From NCBI RefSeq assembly GCF_900089775.1, contig NZ_FLOB01000004.1, positions 248,001-312,000 of the forward strand: a stretch of DNA of 64,000 nucleotides, in the 5' to 3' direction. This stretch comes from Marinomonas spartinae. GTDB taxonomy: Bacteria; Pseudomonadota; Gammaproteobacteria; Pseudomonadales; Marinomonadaceae. The translations under genes were made by a program, and so were the position numbers. The notes beneath the pieces are model-generated. The model did no database searches. It had not been told where the DNA came from and was given only the letters and a program-made list of their open reading frames with translations. How positions within the stretch are numbered: position 1 is the first letter of the stretch; each line of letters begins with the position of its first letter. Positions 56,658 through 64,000 of the stretch are shown one piece after another.

Positions 56658-58046
56658 ATGGCAGAGTCATCACAAGCGCCTCTAATGGGCCGACAATTTA
56701 CTTATCAGCAAGAGAATTTGCTTGCGCTTTATCAGGAAATGGAATGGTTGAGCTTGGTGATCAATCAGGTGATTTGCAGCTACCTCAAGCAAGAAGGGCA
56801 TGAGAATCATTGGTTGGAGATTCCCCAGCCGCCGATAGCACCTGGCTCTAGTCTCTATGCGGATTTACTGATTGATTGGGAGCTTAATGTATTTGAGCGC
56901 TTGGCATTGGCGCTTGCTATGGCGCCTTCCATCAAGCCAGATGCTCTGGATTTTTTCTTTGGCTTAAATGGTTTGATTGACCGACCGTTTACCGAATTTG
57001 GTGGCGTGTCGGATAAAGCGTTCAGTGGCTTTTTGCCCACTGGTCAAACCCTGAATTTTCTGATTAGTGCCAACAACCCTGAATGGCGCGAGCATTGTAT
57101 GGCTATTTTGTCACACAATCATCGTTTAATGGCGGAACAGGTGACAGAGTTGATGTCGGTGGATTCTGGTCTGCCCGCTTGGGCGGGTGTGTACCGCATG
57201 AGTGAGCATTGGCTTCATTATTTTGTCACAGGGGAGCATTTACGTCCTGAACTCAGTACGAGCTTTCCTGCGCACCCATTAGATACACCGATGACTTGGG
57301 ATGACCTAGTCCTCGACTACAGTGTGATGAGTAAACTCGATGACATACGCGCTTGGTTGTCTCATGGTAAAACCTTAATGCAAGATTGGCAGCTTGATAA
57401 AAAAGTCAAAGCGGGCTATCGGGCGGTGTTTTTTGGTCCTCCAGGGACTGGGAAAACCCTCACAGCGGCCTTACTGGGTAAGTCCACAGGCAGAGAAGTG
57501 TATCGAGTGGATTTGTCCATGGTGGTATCCAAATACATAGGGGAAACCGAGAAAAACCTCTCCCGTGTTTTCGATGCAGCAAGTTATAAAGACTGGATTC
57601 TGTTTTTCGACGAAGGGGACGCCCTGTTTGGCAAGCGCAGCGAAGGTAGCTCTTCCAATGACCGCCATGCCAATCAACTAACGGGATACTTGCTGCAAAA
57701 AATTGAAGACTTCCCTGGCACCGTTATCATCGCTACCAACTTGAAAAGTAATATGGACGACGCCTTTACCCGTCGCTTCCAGAGCATGGTGCAATTCACC
57801 ATGCCAGGTGTCGAAGAGCGTCTACAGCTTTGGCAAAACGCCTTTCGTGGTGTTTGTGACCTTGCAGACGACGTGGATTTGCCGCAAATCGCCAAGGATT
57901 ACGAAGTAGCCGGTGGACATGTGATTAACATCTTGCGCCAATGTGCCCTGAACGCAGTGCGCCGTAATGAGCGTACCGTGTATAAAGCCGACTTAATACA
58001 GAGTATTCGGCAAGAGTTTCAGAAAGGAAATAAAATTATTCTGTGA
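56658..58046 (+). CDS. AAA+ ATPase of the eCIS-associated type
   Basis: 462 residues. The first ~210 form a family-specific helical domain; the AAA+ module follows with Walker A GPPGTGKT (260-267), Walker B ILFFDEGDALFG (314-325, with Gly where Ala is usual), and arginine-finger region DDAFTRRFQ. Close in layout to the ATPases (Afp15/Pvc15 type) that accompany extracellular contractile injection systems. It precedes the DUF4157 gene by 53 bp, a pairing common in eCIS loci. Probable role is assembly or loading of the particle or cargo; no tail, sheath or baseplate gene is in the window. Confidence 0.82.
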   Translation: MAESSQAPLMGRQFTYQQENLLALYQEMEWLSLVINQVICSYLKQEGHENHWLEIPQPPIAPGSSLYADLLIDWELNVFERLALALAMAPSIKPDALDFFFGLNGLIDRPFTEFGGVSDKAFSGFLPTGQTLNFLISANNPEWREHCMAILSHNHRLMAEQVTELMSVDSGLPAWAGVYRMSEHWLHYFVTGEHLRPELSTSFPAHPLDTPMTWDDLVLDYSVMSKLDDIRAWLSHGKTLMQDWQLDKKVKAGYRAVFFGPPGTGKTLTAALLGKSTGREVYRVDLSMVVSKYIGETEKNLSRVFDAASYKDWILFFDEGDALFGKRSEGSSSNDRHANQLTGYLLQKIEDFPGTVIIATNLKSNMDDAFTRRFQSMVQFTMPGVEERLQLWQNAFRGVCDLADDVDLPQIAKDYEVAGGHVINILRQCALNAVRRNERTVYKADLIQSIRQEFQKGNKIIL

Positions 58047-58099
58047 AATTCAATAGAAAAAAGGTAGATTGTGTATAAAATGATCAGAAAGGCCTTTGC

Positions 58100-58615
58100 G
58101 TGACGTCGCGAGCAAAGGTACCAAGGTACATTGAAAACTCAGAGGGCATTGAGCGCATGTATTCAAAACGTAAAGACAAATCGACTCGGTTGTTACAGAC
58201 CCCTGTGCAGCGTAAAGCCAGCCATACAGGCAAATCACTGGAAGATAACCGAGAACACGCCCCTGTTCAGCGCCAGCCTAATCGCACAGGTTTACCCGAC
58301 AATCTTAAAAGCGGCATGGAAAACCTCAGTGGCATGAGTCTTGATCATGTTAAAGTCCATTACAACTCCCCCAAACCTGCTGCTGTACAAGCCCATGCCT
58401 ATGCCCAAGGCAGCGACATTCACCTTGCCTCTGGCCAAGAAAAACACCTTCCCCATGAACTAGGTCACGTGGTGCAACAAGCCCAAGGGCGGGTTCAACC
58501 AACCACCTCCGTGGGCGGCATGGCGGTGAACGATAGTCAATCGCTGGAGAGTGAAGCAACCTCATTAGGCAATAAGGCATTGCAAATGAAGCCAACACAG
58601 ACTTACGGCGACTGA
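58100..58615 (+). CDS. eCIS core domain (DUF4157) protein with HExxH motif
   Basis: 171 residues from GTG 58100 (ATG 58157 possible). An N-terminal disordered part has two VQRK/VQRQ motifs (36-39, 56-59). The DUF4157 domain runs from ~64 to 165: GLPDNLKSGMENLSGMSLDH, VHYNSPKPA, AYAQGSDIHLASGQEKHLPHELGHVVQQ in pieces, with HELGH at 119-123 as a zinc-peptidase signature, followed by a Glu-rich SLESEA. DUF4157 is the most widespread accessory domain of eCIS loci and is usually fused to, or encoded with, toxins. Here it stands alone. Its stop is 4 nt before the reverse transcriptase start. Confidence 0.88.
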   Translation: MTSRAKVPRYIENSEGIERMYSKRKDKSTRLLQTPVQRKASHTGKSLEDNREHAPVQRQPNRTGLPDNLKSGMENLSGMSLDHVKVHYNSPKPAAVQAHAYAQGSDIHLASGQEKHLPHELGHVVQQAQGRVQPTTSVGGMAVNDSQSLESEATSLGNKALQMKPTQTYGD

Positions 58616-58619
58616 GGCC

Positions 58620-59705
58620 ATGTACGATTTAATGGCAAGCATCACCAGTGAACGCAACCTATTAAACGCGTTTCATTGGATTTGCCAGCGGCGTAAAGAG
58701 AGCCATTCAAACAACGATGTATGGCATCTGCGTTTCCATTGGTCGTCTATTGTTCCCTCCCTACGAGAAGCCATGCGTATGGGGACCTATCGTTTTTCTC
58801 CTTGTCGTGCTTTGTCGACCAGTGCGGGGTCTATCGGCGTATGGTGCGCGCAAGATGCGCTTGTGCTCAAAGCCATCAGTCTGATGTTAACTGAACAGCT
58901 TTCCCAGAAGCTAAGTCACCATTGTTATCACCTTGCGGGAAAAGGGCTAAAAGCCTGCGTGAAGCAGATCAAAAAAGAGGTGAGTGACTACAAGCATGTG
59001 TGCCGCAGTGACGTGAATTCTTACTATGCGACCATCAACCACGACATTCTGATGGCACAGCTTAGGGAGCTGATCCCAGACTCAGCGCTACTGGCATTGC
59101 TCGAACAGCTATTGGCTCGCCTAGACGATGTGAATGGTGAACTCTATAGCGTTGCCACGGGCATCAACAAAGGCAGCCCACTGTCGCCGCTACTGGGTGC
59201 TATCTATTTATTAAAAATGGATAAAGCGCTGGGGGATTACTGCGCAAAACACGATTTACGCTATTACCGATACATGGATGACTGGGTTATTTTATGCAAA
59301 ACCAGACATCAGCTAAGAACCGCCGTAAAGCTGATGAACCAATCCTTGAATGATGTAAAACAAACCAAGCATCCCTTCAAGACGTACATTGGAAAAATTA
59401 AAGAGAACGGCTTTGATTTTTTAGGCTATAGAATTGTCCAACAGAAAAAGAAATTAAGCCTAGCGTGGAAGACGTGGGCGAACCACCTCACCAAACTTCA
59501 GCAGCTTTATGAACAAGGTACGCCTAAAGCGCGTATCGCGGAGTATGTGACGCGTTGGTTAACCTGGGTACGCGGCGGGGTGGAAATCGATTTAATTAAG
59601 GTCATCCGAGAGGGCATGGCCAGTGACATGGCAAAGGGGATCAATGGGTCTGAGTGGCTGGCTGAGATTTATGGTCGGGCGCTGGGTGAGGTTGAGTTAA
59701 TTTAA
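58620..59705 (+). CDS. Stand-alone group-II-intron-like reverse transcriptase
   Basis: 361 residues. RT motifs are intact: motif [15 protein letters not shown] with catalytic D131, motif [18 protein letters not shown] (181-197), motif [11 protein letters not shown] with D220 and D221, and GFDFLGYRI (264-272). The ~90-residue tail looks like a thumb ([19 protein letters not shown]); there is no intron-encoded endonuclease domain and no Cas1 fusion. The SPLSP motif excludes a DGR-type enzyme. The ATG is 4 nt after the DUF4157 stop with TGAGG overlapping the stop, so translation is coupled. Substrate RNA is unknown. It could be an inserted selfish element, but the tight coupling suggests membership in the eCIS-like cassette. 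Confidence 0.88.
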   Translation: MYDLMASITSERNLLNAFHWICQRRKESHSNNDVWHLRFHWSSIVPSLREAMRMGTYRFSPCRALSTSAGSIGVWCAQDALVLKAISLMLTEQLSQKLSHHCYHLAGKGLKACVKQIKKEVSDYKHVCRSDVNSYYATINHDILMAQLRELIPDSALLALLEQLLARLDDVNGELYSVATGINKGSPLSPLLGAIYLLKMDKALGDYCAKHDLRYYRYMDDWVILCKTRHQLRTAVKLMNQSLNDVKQTKHPFKTYIGKIKENGFDFLGYRIVQQKKKLSLAWKTWANHLTKLQQLYEQGTPKARIAEYVTRWLTWVRGGVEIDLIKVIREGMASDMAKGINGSEWLAEIYGRALGEVELI

Positions 59706-59734
59706 CTCTGACCCGTTTTATTCTGATTTGTCCT

Positions 59735-59850
59735 AAGCCTACTATTGCTACGCATCTTTTAGAGCGCGGGAAAGATCTTAAATATATACAAACATTGTTG
59801 GGACATTCTAGCTCCAATACTACGGAGGTATACACACATACGGTCCTGAA
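59735..59850 (+). pseudogene. Tyrosine recombinase (phage integrase family) C-terminal remnant
   Basis: In one frame the sequence reads [20 protein letters not shown], then [12 protein letters not shown], the C-terminal catalytic box of tyrosine recombinases with the HxLGH-type histidine and the nucleophile tyrosine. The N-terminal two-thirds of the gene, and the first HxxR box, are missing; sequence after YTHT is shifted. Signals past integration and deletion at this site. Confidence 0.85.
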
Positions 59851-59936
59851 CAATACGAGAAGCAACAAAAGGCTTTGCAGGAATTCGCTCTGCTTTGGAT
59901 AACATCAATGAATAAAAAAGCGGATTTATAAGAAGT

Positions 59937-59948
59937 TGCTCTTTAACA
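59937..59948 (+). promoter_or_regulatory. Exact boxA-type antitermination motif
   Basis: TGCTCTTTAACA is the rRNA-operon boxA consensus without mismatch. No rRNA gene is near. It sits 164 bp before the FVDNRP/QRK protein gene and could protect a structured leader from Rho, or be chance. Confidence 0.4.
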
Positions 59949-60023
59949 AACTAAGAGGGCGTTAAAAGACCAGTTTTGATAAAAAGATAGTGTAACTAAA
60001 GTCACTATGTACTTTCCGAGCAT

Positions 60024-60078
60024 GTTATAGGCAACCCTTCGAGGAAATGCTCAGGGCGGTGGGAAGAATGCCTGTAAC
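60024..60078 (+). other. Structured element, 55-nt inverted repeat
   Basis: Outer arms GTTATAGGCA and TGCCTGTAAC pair with one G-T wobble. Inside, CCCT-TC-GAG and CTC-AGGG form a second stem with a two-base bulge around GAAATG. It lies 33 bp before the next gene. It could be a transcript leader structure, a recombination site or the RNA partner of the reverse transcriptase; none is proven. Confidence 0.45.
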
Positions 60079-60111
60079 ATCCGCTAAAGAAAAATAAAAA
60101 AGGTTTGAGAT

Positions 60112-60945
60112 ATGTATGAACAAATAGAAAAACCGAAAGAAAATAAAAGTAAGGCTGTTGCTAATGCTGTTACTCAGCGAAAAAGGAGTGCGACGCAAAG
60201 TTTTGGTTTTGTGGATAATCGACCTGACACAATAGTGCAAAGAAAGATTAGTATAAAGAAACAGCCATATACATTCACTCCATATTCAAACAAAGATGGT
60301 AACCCTTATCTAACAAGTAAAGTGGATATAATTGAGCTAGACGATACTCAAGATAATATCAATATAAAACGCAAGAGCACAGAGATACCTGCCACCGATT
60401 ATGATGGAAATAAAGAGGCCATTAATCAAAACATAGAATATTTGCGTACGCAAAAAGTTAAAAAAAATGGGCGAGAATTTACAATTATGCCAATTACAAC
60501 CCTTAGTCAGAAGCTGGATACACCTCCTGATCTTAAAGTTTTAACTAGTGACGGACATGCAGAAAAATACAACGACATAGAATCTGAAATCATTAGAAAA
60601 ATGAATGAAGATATAGATAAGGGTGTAGATCCAATGACAAGTATCGCGTCATCACTTAAAACTCGAGTAGAACCTATAGTAGCGATGGCAGAAGAACGAC
60701 GTAATAAGGGGAGCTTGGACGCATACCAACGTGTGACAAAAAAAATAAAAAGAACTAAGAAAAAGGTAACAACTCTGAAGGAAAAAGCGGCTGAGAAAAT
60801 AAGTTTAACAAAGCATATTAAAGCGGCTATTACTGATATGAGATATGCAGGTAAAGGTGGGAAAGAAAAAATGCGTAAACATCTAGACTTAGCTCCCTCA
60901 ACAAAAAAGTCGTCATACAAATCCGTATCACCTGACCGTGAATAA
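60112..60945 (+). CDS. Candidate eCIS-linked cargo protein with FVDNRP/QRK header
   Basis: 277 residues, no signal peptide. The N-terminal ~45 residues carry the header repeatedly seen in proteins encoded near DUF4157 genes: SKAVANAVTQRK, then FGFVDNRPDTIVQRK (32-45). The rest has no recognised fold: a polar central part (LTSKVDIIELDDTQDNINIK; IMPITTLSQKLDTPPDLKVL) and a lysine-rich helical tail (KKIKRTKKKVTTLKEKAAEK) that could bind nucleic acid or membranes. The header suggests a cargo tag or packaging signal shared with DUF4157 proteins, which also has VQRK motifs. AT-rich compared with neighbours. Toxic activity is not shown. Confidence 0.65.
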   Translation: MYEQIEKPKENKSKAVANAVTQRKRSATQSFGFVDNRPDTIVQRKISIKKQPYTFTPYSNKDGNPYLTSKVDIIELDDTQDNINIKRKSTEIPATDYDGNKEAINQNIEYLRTQKVKKNGREFTIMPITTLSQKLDTPPDLKVLTSDGHAEKYNDIESEIIRKMNEDIDKGVDPMTSIASSLKTRVEPIVAMAEERRNKGSLDAYQRVTKKIKRTKKKVTTLKEKAAEKISLTKHIKAAITDMRYAGKGGKEKMRKHLDLAPSTKKSSYKSVSPDRE

Positions 60946-61140
60946 AAAGCACAATTTGACACTAACCTATATATTTTCTAAAGAAAAATACTATTATTAA
61001 CAGGACTTTTTACAAAGATTAAGCCCATAACAAAACCTAAAAGCCATTGCAAATAAGTGGCTACCAAGACACCCACCCTTAGAAGCCAATCGTCATGATG
61101 GTTTGGCTCTTAAATGAAAGATAAAAAAGCCATAAAAATC

Positions 61141-61168
61141 TTGACGATCAAAAAGTATACTGTATATT
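61141..61168 (+). promoter_or_regulatory. Sigma-70 promoter of the REP-type transposase
   Basis: TTGACG, 16 nt, TATATT, 40 bp before the transposase ATG. Its -10 region lies inside the LexA-box. Confidence 0.65.
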
Positions 61169-61177
61169 TAACCAGTA
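61158..61177 (+). promoter_or_regulatory. LexA (SOS) box over the transposase promoter
   Basis: TACTGTATATTTAACCAGTA matches the gammaproteobacterial LexA consensus (CTGT-N8-ACAG with TA-rich centre) at 17 of 20 positions; CCAG in the right half is seen in known sites. Overlaps the -10 box, so the gene should be SOS-repressed. Confidence 0.65.
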
Positions 61178-61208
61178 TCATTTATTTCTCATGGAGGAGA
61201 GGTTTGTC

Positions 61209-62180
61209 ATGCCAAGAACCAGAGGTCAGCAAATTAGTTTACGAGATACGCCTTACTATCACTGTGTTTCACGCTGTGTTCGTGGGGCGTTTTTGAGTGG
61301 TGAAGATCCAGGATCAGGTGCAAGCATTGAGCACCGCCGTGCGTGGGACGAGCGGCGTTTGCTATTTCTAGCCAGTGTCTTTGCCATTGGTATTTATGGT
61401 TATGGGGAAATGAATAACCATTTACATGTGGTATTATATATTAACGCAGAAAAAGCGGCAAAATGGTCTACTTTAGACGTCTTGAAACGTTGGCATAAGC
61501 TCCACAAAGAGACACTTTTTACTCGGCAATACGTGCGAGGTGAGTCATTACCTGATTATGCTATGACGTTGGTAGAATCGTCTGCTGAAACCTTTAGAAA
61601 TCGACTAATGGACGTTAGTTGGTTTGTGAAAGAACTGGATGAACCTATCGCCCGAAAAGCGGATTTTGAAGACCAATGTACAGGTCGGTTCTGGGAAGGA
61701 CGTTTTAAGTCCCAATCTTTGCTGGATGAAGCCGCATTAGCTGCTTGTATGGCGTACGTCGTACTTAACCCATTGAGAGCAAAAATCAATCCAACACCTG
61801 AAACCTCAGATTTCACCAGCGTTAAAAAACGATTCTTTGCCACAACGCATCAAAAACAGGCAAAGCAGCTTTATCCTTTTGTTGGAAATCACTGAAAAGA
61901 CATGCCTGATGGGTTACCATTTAAATTGATTAATTATATTGATCCTGTCGATATGGCAAGGCGAATCATCCGTGAAGACATACGCAGTGCGATAGACGCT
62001 TCATTATTGCCGATACTCCAACGGCTTAATATTTCCTCAGAAAATTGGCGATGTATTGCCACATAATTTGAGGTTAGAACGGGCGATGTGGACGGTAATG
62101 AACATTCGATTAAACACTATTGTGAGTCTAACCATAGACGACGTGAACCACCTCAGCAGAGTCGAAAGCTGCTCGCCTAA
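61209..62180 (+). pseudogene. REP-associated tyrosine (Y1) transposase with two in-frame stops
   Basis: ATG 61209 follows GGAGAGG. The intact N-terminal 228 codons hold the Y1/HUH fold: TPYYHCVSRCVRGAFLSG and the metal-binding histidine pair in MNNHLHVVLYIN; then CTGRFWEGRFKSQSLLDEAAL and YVVLNPLRA. TGA at 61893 ends the frame, but the same frame continues with family sequence DGLPFKLINYIDPVDMAR, RRIIREDIRSAIDAS, LQRLNISSENW, meets TAA at 62064, and again resumes as FEVRTGDVDGNEHSIKHYCE up to TAA 62178. Total 323 codons, full family length. Single nucleotide changes explain both stops. A truncated 228-residue product could still be made. Confidence 0.88.
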
Positions 62181-62273
62181 AAAAGACAAAAACCTAGCCA
62201 AAACCACTCGCTAAAAAACGACTAGCGGCCACTCCTTGTTTTAAAATCGTGAAAACCGCTCTTTTCAGACTTA

Positions 62274-64000
62274 TTACGGTTTATCCCCTTCTTTGTTAGC
62301 TAAACGAACGGCGAACAATATCAAACCAATTACTAGCATGAAGAGTAAAAGTATTGGGCCTTGATAATCTTTAAAATACGGGTCGGCGATAAAGACCAAC
62401 ATTAATCCAATAATGGCGGCGGCACTGATGGCAACGAACGGTAGTTTGCTGAGGTAAGGTCGCAGTGGATAGTACCAAATGCTGATAATGAGTAGGCTTA
62501 TGATGACGGTGAAGGTAATAAATAATATCAGCCTTAGCTCCCATCGATTCGGACATACCCAATTAAATACTTTATCGATCACTGATATGACTGTATTTAG
62601 TGCGGGTGGGTAAGAGGAGGTCGTTGGGAAGAATGTTTCATCAATCAGTGTTTGACTTGAGGCATTGAGTGGAACTGGCCAGTAGGCAGCACCTAAGAAG
62701 GACCAGCCAGACAAATGAACAAGTTGGGCCAATTTGTGTTTTTGGTTACGGTTGCCTTCTGTCACCAGCATGGGGGTTATGCGATTAAATAGTTGTGCTG
62801 CGGCAAGTTGATTATTTTGGTGGCTGAGCCAATAGTACAGTTCCTGTATTTGAGTTAGCTCGTCTTGGGATTCATCGCTGCTGTTCGGGGTGCTTGGACG
62901 CATGATCATTAAGTTGGTAACCTGAGCCAGTTTTTTGAGGTTTTCAAATTGGTAAAAGCCTTTATTAGTGGGATCGATCACGTCTTTTATTGGAATAATG
63001 ATATTGAGGAAATATCTGTCATTGGGTTGTGCCGTAATTACTTCGGCATTAGCTCGTTTACTATTGGCTTGGGCGAGTAGGGCTTTTTTTAGGTTACGTA
63101 CAAACTCTAAAAACTGTTTTTGGCTTTGCGGTGTTTTAAGGTTGGATAAATTGATATCTAGTGTGATGCCGTCTCCCATTGTGGGAATGGGTGTGATACC
63201 AAACGATACGATAGGTTCCATTCTGTTGATAATGTATTGATCGAGAGGTTGTGCAATCGAGGCGACAATTTGGTGGATTAATTGCTCGTTATATTGCTCG
63301 GTGAGTCGTTTCTCGGTGGGCTTTTGGGCTGTGACGACGAGATCCACGTAGCTACGGTATCTATGGGCCATTTGAATAAATTGGCTGTTTTTGGGTTGAG
63401 GTTTCCAGTTAGGTGGCAAGATGAGTTTGCTGCCATTTTGGTCGGGCTTTATAACAGCACCAACAAAACCAATTCGGTCGAGTTGGCTGAAATTGATGGT
63501 TTGACCCGTTTTCGGGTGATCCCAATAGGGATATAAACCATAAAAGGTGCCGACACTAAAAATGGACGATAGGCTGTCTTCGCAACCACAATTATCCGGC
63601 GCTTTCCAGATCATTGGTATATCTTGTTCAGGTTCTATTCCGGATTTTTTTGCGATCCTAATAATGCTTCTCATATTAGCCGCTGTAGGAGGTACTCCTG
63701 ATAGTTTCATGGCTAACGCCATGAGATACAAACTGGGGAATACTTCATCCTCTAAAGGTTTGAGTTTTTTAAGTAGTGTTTTAGGAATCTCCGTCATATT
63801 CATTTTGGCTAACATGCTTTTTAGAGCATCTGGGTTAATTTGCCAAACGTTTTGAGGTGTATTGGTTTGCGTTGTACTTTTAGTGCTGGTTTCGATCATT
63901 TGAGAGGTAGGTTGTTGCTCTACACCATTTGTACTGTTGAGCGTAGGCGCCTGAGTGACTTGAGTTGAACTGGTACTCTTTGTTTCACTAGCGGTAGATT
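62274..64000 (-). CDS. Large membrane protein, C-terminal part, cut by window edge
   Basis: The frame is open from the right edge of the window (no start needed before 63899): the codons upstream of the first ATG read as a Ser/Thr/Gln-rich linker (SSTQVTQAPTLNSTNG). The 541+ residues after it comprise a soluble domain (~1-440; WKAPDNCGCEDSLSSIFSVG, FYGLYPYWDHPKTG, PIVSFGITPIPTMGDG) that faintly recalls glycosidase-like or cell-envelope domains, and three to four membrane helices at the C-terminus (LRLILFITFTVIISLLIISI and following). I do not recognise the family. Convergent with the decayed transposase; could be part of the accessory island. Confidence 0.65.
   Translation of the reverse strand, partial: STASETKSTSSTQVTQAPTLNSTNGVEQQPTSQMIETSTKSTTQTNTPQNVWQINPDALKSMLAKMNMTEIPKTLLKKLKPLEDEVFPSLYLMALAMKLSGVPPTAANMRSIIRIAKKSGIEPEQDIPMIWKAPDNCGCEDSLSSIFSVGTFYGLYPYWDHPKTGQTINFSQLDRIGFVGAVIKPDQNGSKLILPPNWKPQPKNSQFIQMAHRYRSYVDLVVTAQKPTEKRLTEQYNEQLIHQIVASIAQPLDQYIINRMEPIVSFGITPIPTMGDGITLDINLSNLKTPQSQKQFLEFVRNLKKALLAQANSKRANAEVITAQPNDRYFLNIIIPIKDVIDPTNKGFYQFENLKKLAQVTNLMIMRPSTPNSSDESQDELTQIQELYYWLSHQNNQLAAAQLFNRITPMLVTEGNRNQKHKLAQLVHLSGWSFLGAAYWPVPLNASSQTLIDETFFPTTSSYPPALNTVISVIDKVFNWVCPNRWELRLILFITFTVIISLLIISIWYYPLRPYLSKLPFVAISAAAIIGLMLVFIADPYFKDYQGPILLLFMLVIGLILFAVRLANKEGDKP

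Larger units (their letters stand above)
59706..60111 (+). other. Non-coding stretch with recombinase remnant, boxA and hairpins
   Basis: 406 bp between the reverse transcriptase and the next gene. It contains a tyrosine-recombinase fragment, an exact rRNA-type boxA sequence, a small hairpin (ATAGTG / CACTAT, 59987-60008) and a 55-nt inverted-repeat structure at 60024-60078. No intact gene. Confidence 0.7.

Noticed and set aside
58620..59705. Reverse transcriptase as part of a CRISPR (RT-Cas1) or DGR system
   Set aside because: No Cas1 or Cas6 fusion, the array is 13 kb away and type I-F; motif B reads SPLSP, not the SQ form of DGR enzymes, and no template/variable repeat pair was seen.
60024..60078. 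Inverted repeat as an integron attC site
   Set aside because: Ends read GTTA...TAAC, the reverse of attC polarity, and the inner boxes do not match.
61893..61895. TGA in the transposase as selenocysteine or programmed readthrough
   Set aside because: A second stop (TAA) occurs downstream in the same frame and no SECIS-like hairpin follows; simple decay is enough.

Overview
The window looks like a chromosomal segment of a marine gammaproteobacterium of the Oceanospirillales type, most like Marinomonas. This is inferred from gene content and was not tested by search. Pointers are a type I-F CRISPR repeat, a giant LapA/RTX-type adhesin, glutathione-independent formaldehyde dehydrogenase, a SulP/Usp pair and an ato operon.

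Layout. 1-2.0 kb: end of a citrate-type transporter followed by an AtuA-like pair. 2.1-4.6 kb: a zinc-less Sir2 protein and a secreted GH30 glucuronoxylanase. 4.6-7.5 kb: divergent RimK-like ATP-grasp ligase and a GNAT/C39-peptidase fusion. 7.6-11.3 kb: a PAS kinase, response regulator and REC-GGDEF-EAL cascade. 11.5-14.1 kb: glpFK with GlpR-like operator half-sites. 14.3-19.2 kb: threonine aldolase, an AraC regulator and an arsR-gapdh-arsJ operon. 19.3-22.9 kb: Usp and SulP transporter, then uppP. 23.1-34.6 kb: one 3831-residue adhesin with near-identical internal DNA repeats. 34.7-38.3 kb: msrA, a tandem array of four initiator tRNA genes followed by three disrupted copies, GNAT and GST. 38.4-44.2 kb: argC, an unknown multi-pass protein, fdhA and an SLC13/TrkA_C permease. 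44.5-45.6 kb: an 18-repeat I-F CRISPR array without cas genes, abutting a LysR remnant. 45.7-53.1 kb: a two-gene hydrolase module, then LysR and the ato operon (CoA transferase, thiolase, AtoE transporter).

53.1-64 kb is an accessory region: a membrane coiled-coil protein, a DUF6795-lipase pair (T6SS effector-like), an AAA+ ATPase, an eCIS-core (DUF4157) protein, a group-II-like reverse transcriptase only 4 nt downstream of it, a tyrosine-recombinase remnant, a protein with the FVDNRP/QRK header typical of eCIS-linked cargo, a decayed REP-type transposase behind a LexA-box promoter, and a large membrane protein that runs off the window. The ATPase/DUF4157/RT/cargo set is the best candidate for an undescribed system. 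No contractile-tail structural genes are present in the window.

Metabolic theme: uptake and breakdown of small carbon sources (citrate-like acids, xylan, glycerol, acetoacetate, formaldehyde). Limits: all domain calls come from reading the translations. No search, fold prediction or GC calculation was run.
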